In this document: piece by piece, positions 63,366-64,000 of the stretch
How positions within the stretch are numbered: the stretch's first letter is position 1
Layout of the letters: every line of letters begins with the position of its first letter
From: Streptococcus sp. DD12
Lineage (GTDB): Bacteria > Bacillota > Bacilli > Lactobacillales > Streptococcaceae
Direction: 5' to 3'
Assembly (NCBI RefSeq): GCF_001578885.1
Contig: NZ_KQ969495.1
Location: forward strand, 339,527-403,526
Length of the DNA stretch: 64,000 bases
Program-made: the position numbers and the translations under genes
Notes under the pieces: model-generated
Seen by the model: the letters and a program-made list of their open reading frames with translations, nothing else
What the model was told of the DNA's origin: nothing
Databases searched by the model: none

Positions 63366-64000
63366 ATGAGACGAAATGCCTATGAGCAACCTATTGGTGA
63401 TGCTTTACCTGATTTTACACCAGGTCGTCTACCGGCTATTGAAGTTATCGAGGGGCAATACACAAAAATCGAACGCTTATCAAAAGCAAAGCATTTTGAA
63501 GACCTTTATCAGGTTTATGGACCTGACTCGCCTCGTGAGATGTGGACATACCTCTTTAAAGGCCCTGTCGCGAATCGTGAGGAATGGCAGTCTTTTTTTG
63601 ATGACTTGCTGACGGCGCAAGGCCGCTTTTACTATGCGATTGTTGATAAGAAAACAAAACGTGCCCTGGGAACCTTCTCCTTGATGCGCATTGATCAAGC
63701 CAATCGTTGTATCGAAGTAGGAGCGGTGACCTATTCCCCTGCCTTAAAAGCGACCCGTCAAGCGACAGAAGCGCAATACCTGCTGGCACGTTATGTCTTT
63801 GAAGACCTAGGCTACCGACGTTATGAGTGGAAGTGTGATGCGCTTAATGCGCCGTCTCGGCGAGCAGCTGAACGTTTGGGCTTTCAGTATGAAGGGACTT
63901 TTCGTCAGGCTGTCGTTTACAAAGGCCGAACGCGGGATACGGATTGGTTAGCCATGATTGACCAGGACTGGCCAAAACTTAAAGAACGCTTTGAAAAATG
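63366..64000 (+). CDS. GNAT family N-acetyltransferase (3' end missing)
   Basis: Open for 211 codons to the window end. It begins MRRNAYEQPIGDALPDFTPG, and has the RimJ/RimL-like GNAT plan: ALGTFSLMRIDQANRCIEVG (core strand), RQATEAQYLLARYVFEDLGY (acetyl-CoA region) and NAPSRRAAERLGFQYEGTFR, the family's closing motif. The substrate is not clear; such proteins acetylate amino groups of proteins or small molecules. The GGGGGAG ribosome site is 7 bases upstream. The gene is probably close to its end. Confidence 0.85.
   Translation, partial: MRRNAYEQPIGDALPDFTPGRLPAIEVIEGQYTKIERLSKAKHFEDLYQVYGPDSPREMWTYLFKGPVANREEWQSFFDDLLTAQGRFYYAIVDKKTKRALGTFSLMRIDQANRCIEVGAVTYSPALKATRQATEAQYLLARYVFEDLGYRRYEWKCDALNAPSRRAAERLGFQYEGTFRQAVVYKGRTRDTDWLAMIDQDWPKLKERFEK

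Overview
The window reads as chromosome of a Streptococcus. The signs are the streptococcal gene neighbourhoods (mvaA-mvaS beside thyA-folA-clpX-ysxC; rplU-prp-rpmA; lspA-rluD-pyrP/pyrR-pyrB-carA-carB; pfkA-pyk), the RexA/RexB form of the recombination nuclease, the mevalonate route to isoprenoids, strong AGGAGG ribosome sites and many extended -10 (TGnTATAAT) promoters. I cannot name the species. No rRNA, tRNA or CRISPR array was seen.

Layout. 1-2065 (minus): mvaA (cut by the window edge) and mvaS. 2226-5672: thyA, folA, a small membrane protein, clpX, ysxC. 5769-8626: an ApbE-like flavin transferase and two NADPH-dependent FMN reductase-type flavoproteins, one fused to a PAS-like domain. 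8846-13825: acnA-citZ-icd, the oxidative half of the TCA cycle, which makes 2-oxoglutarate for glutamate. 14327-20957: the whole tryptophan operon trpEGDCFBA behind a CodY-like box and a tryptophan T-box. 21182-24254: ABC-F ATPase, an orphan amino-acid binding protein, rpsU. 24335-31223: rexB-rexA. 31341-33580: DUF3042 protein (minus), miaA, L21 leader, rplU, prp, rpmA.

33640-39431 is the unusual part, inserted between rpmA and a cpsY-like LysR gene that are normally neighbours. It holds a decayed phage integrase end, a 5'-truncated MuF (SPP1 gp7-like) head protein carrying a nuclease-like toxin C-terminus, and a tandem series of orphan toxin C-termini. Each of these is followed by a small putative immunity gene, and several by a near-identical short terminator. 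Three toxin cassettes start with the same chimeric repeat: the end of a small terminase gene, the first 19 codons of a large terminase gene, an in-frame TAG, then the MuF NCRC linker fused to a different toxin tip. A fourth copy of the terminase start closes the array. I read this as a silent library of MuF polymorphic-toxin tips left by repeated recombination with temperate phages. It is the best candidate here for an undescribed system.

39528-49341: cpsY-like regulator, lspA, rluD, then pyrimidine genes under two attenuators (pyrP; pyrR-pyrB-carA-carB). 49543-52828: MacA/MacB-type export system. 52923-53991: lrgAB. 54146-59912: dnaE, then pfkA and pyk; pyk has an apparent frameshift in a run of seven A near its start. 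60029-64000: DUF4044 protein, obgE, a small conserved protein, trhO, a SemiSWEET sugar carrier and a GNAT acetyltransferase cut by the window end.

Functions and start sites come from reading motifs by eye; no database search was possible.
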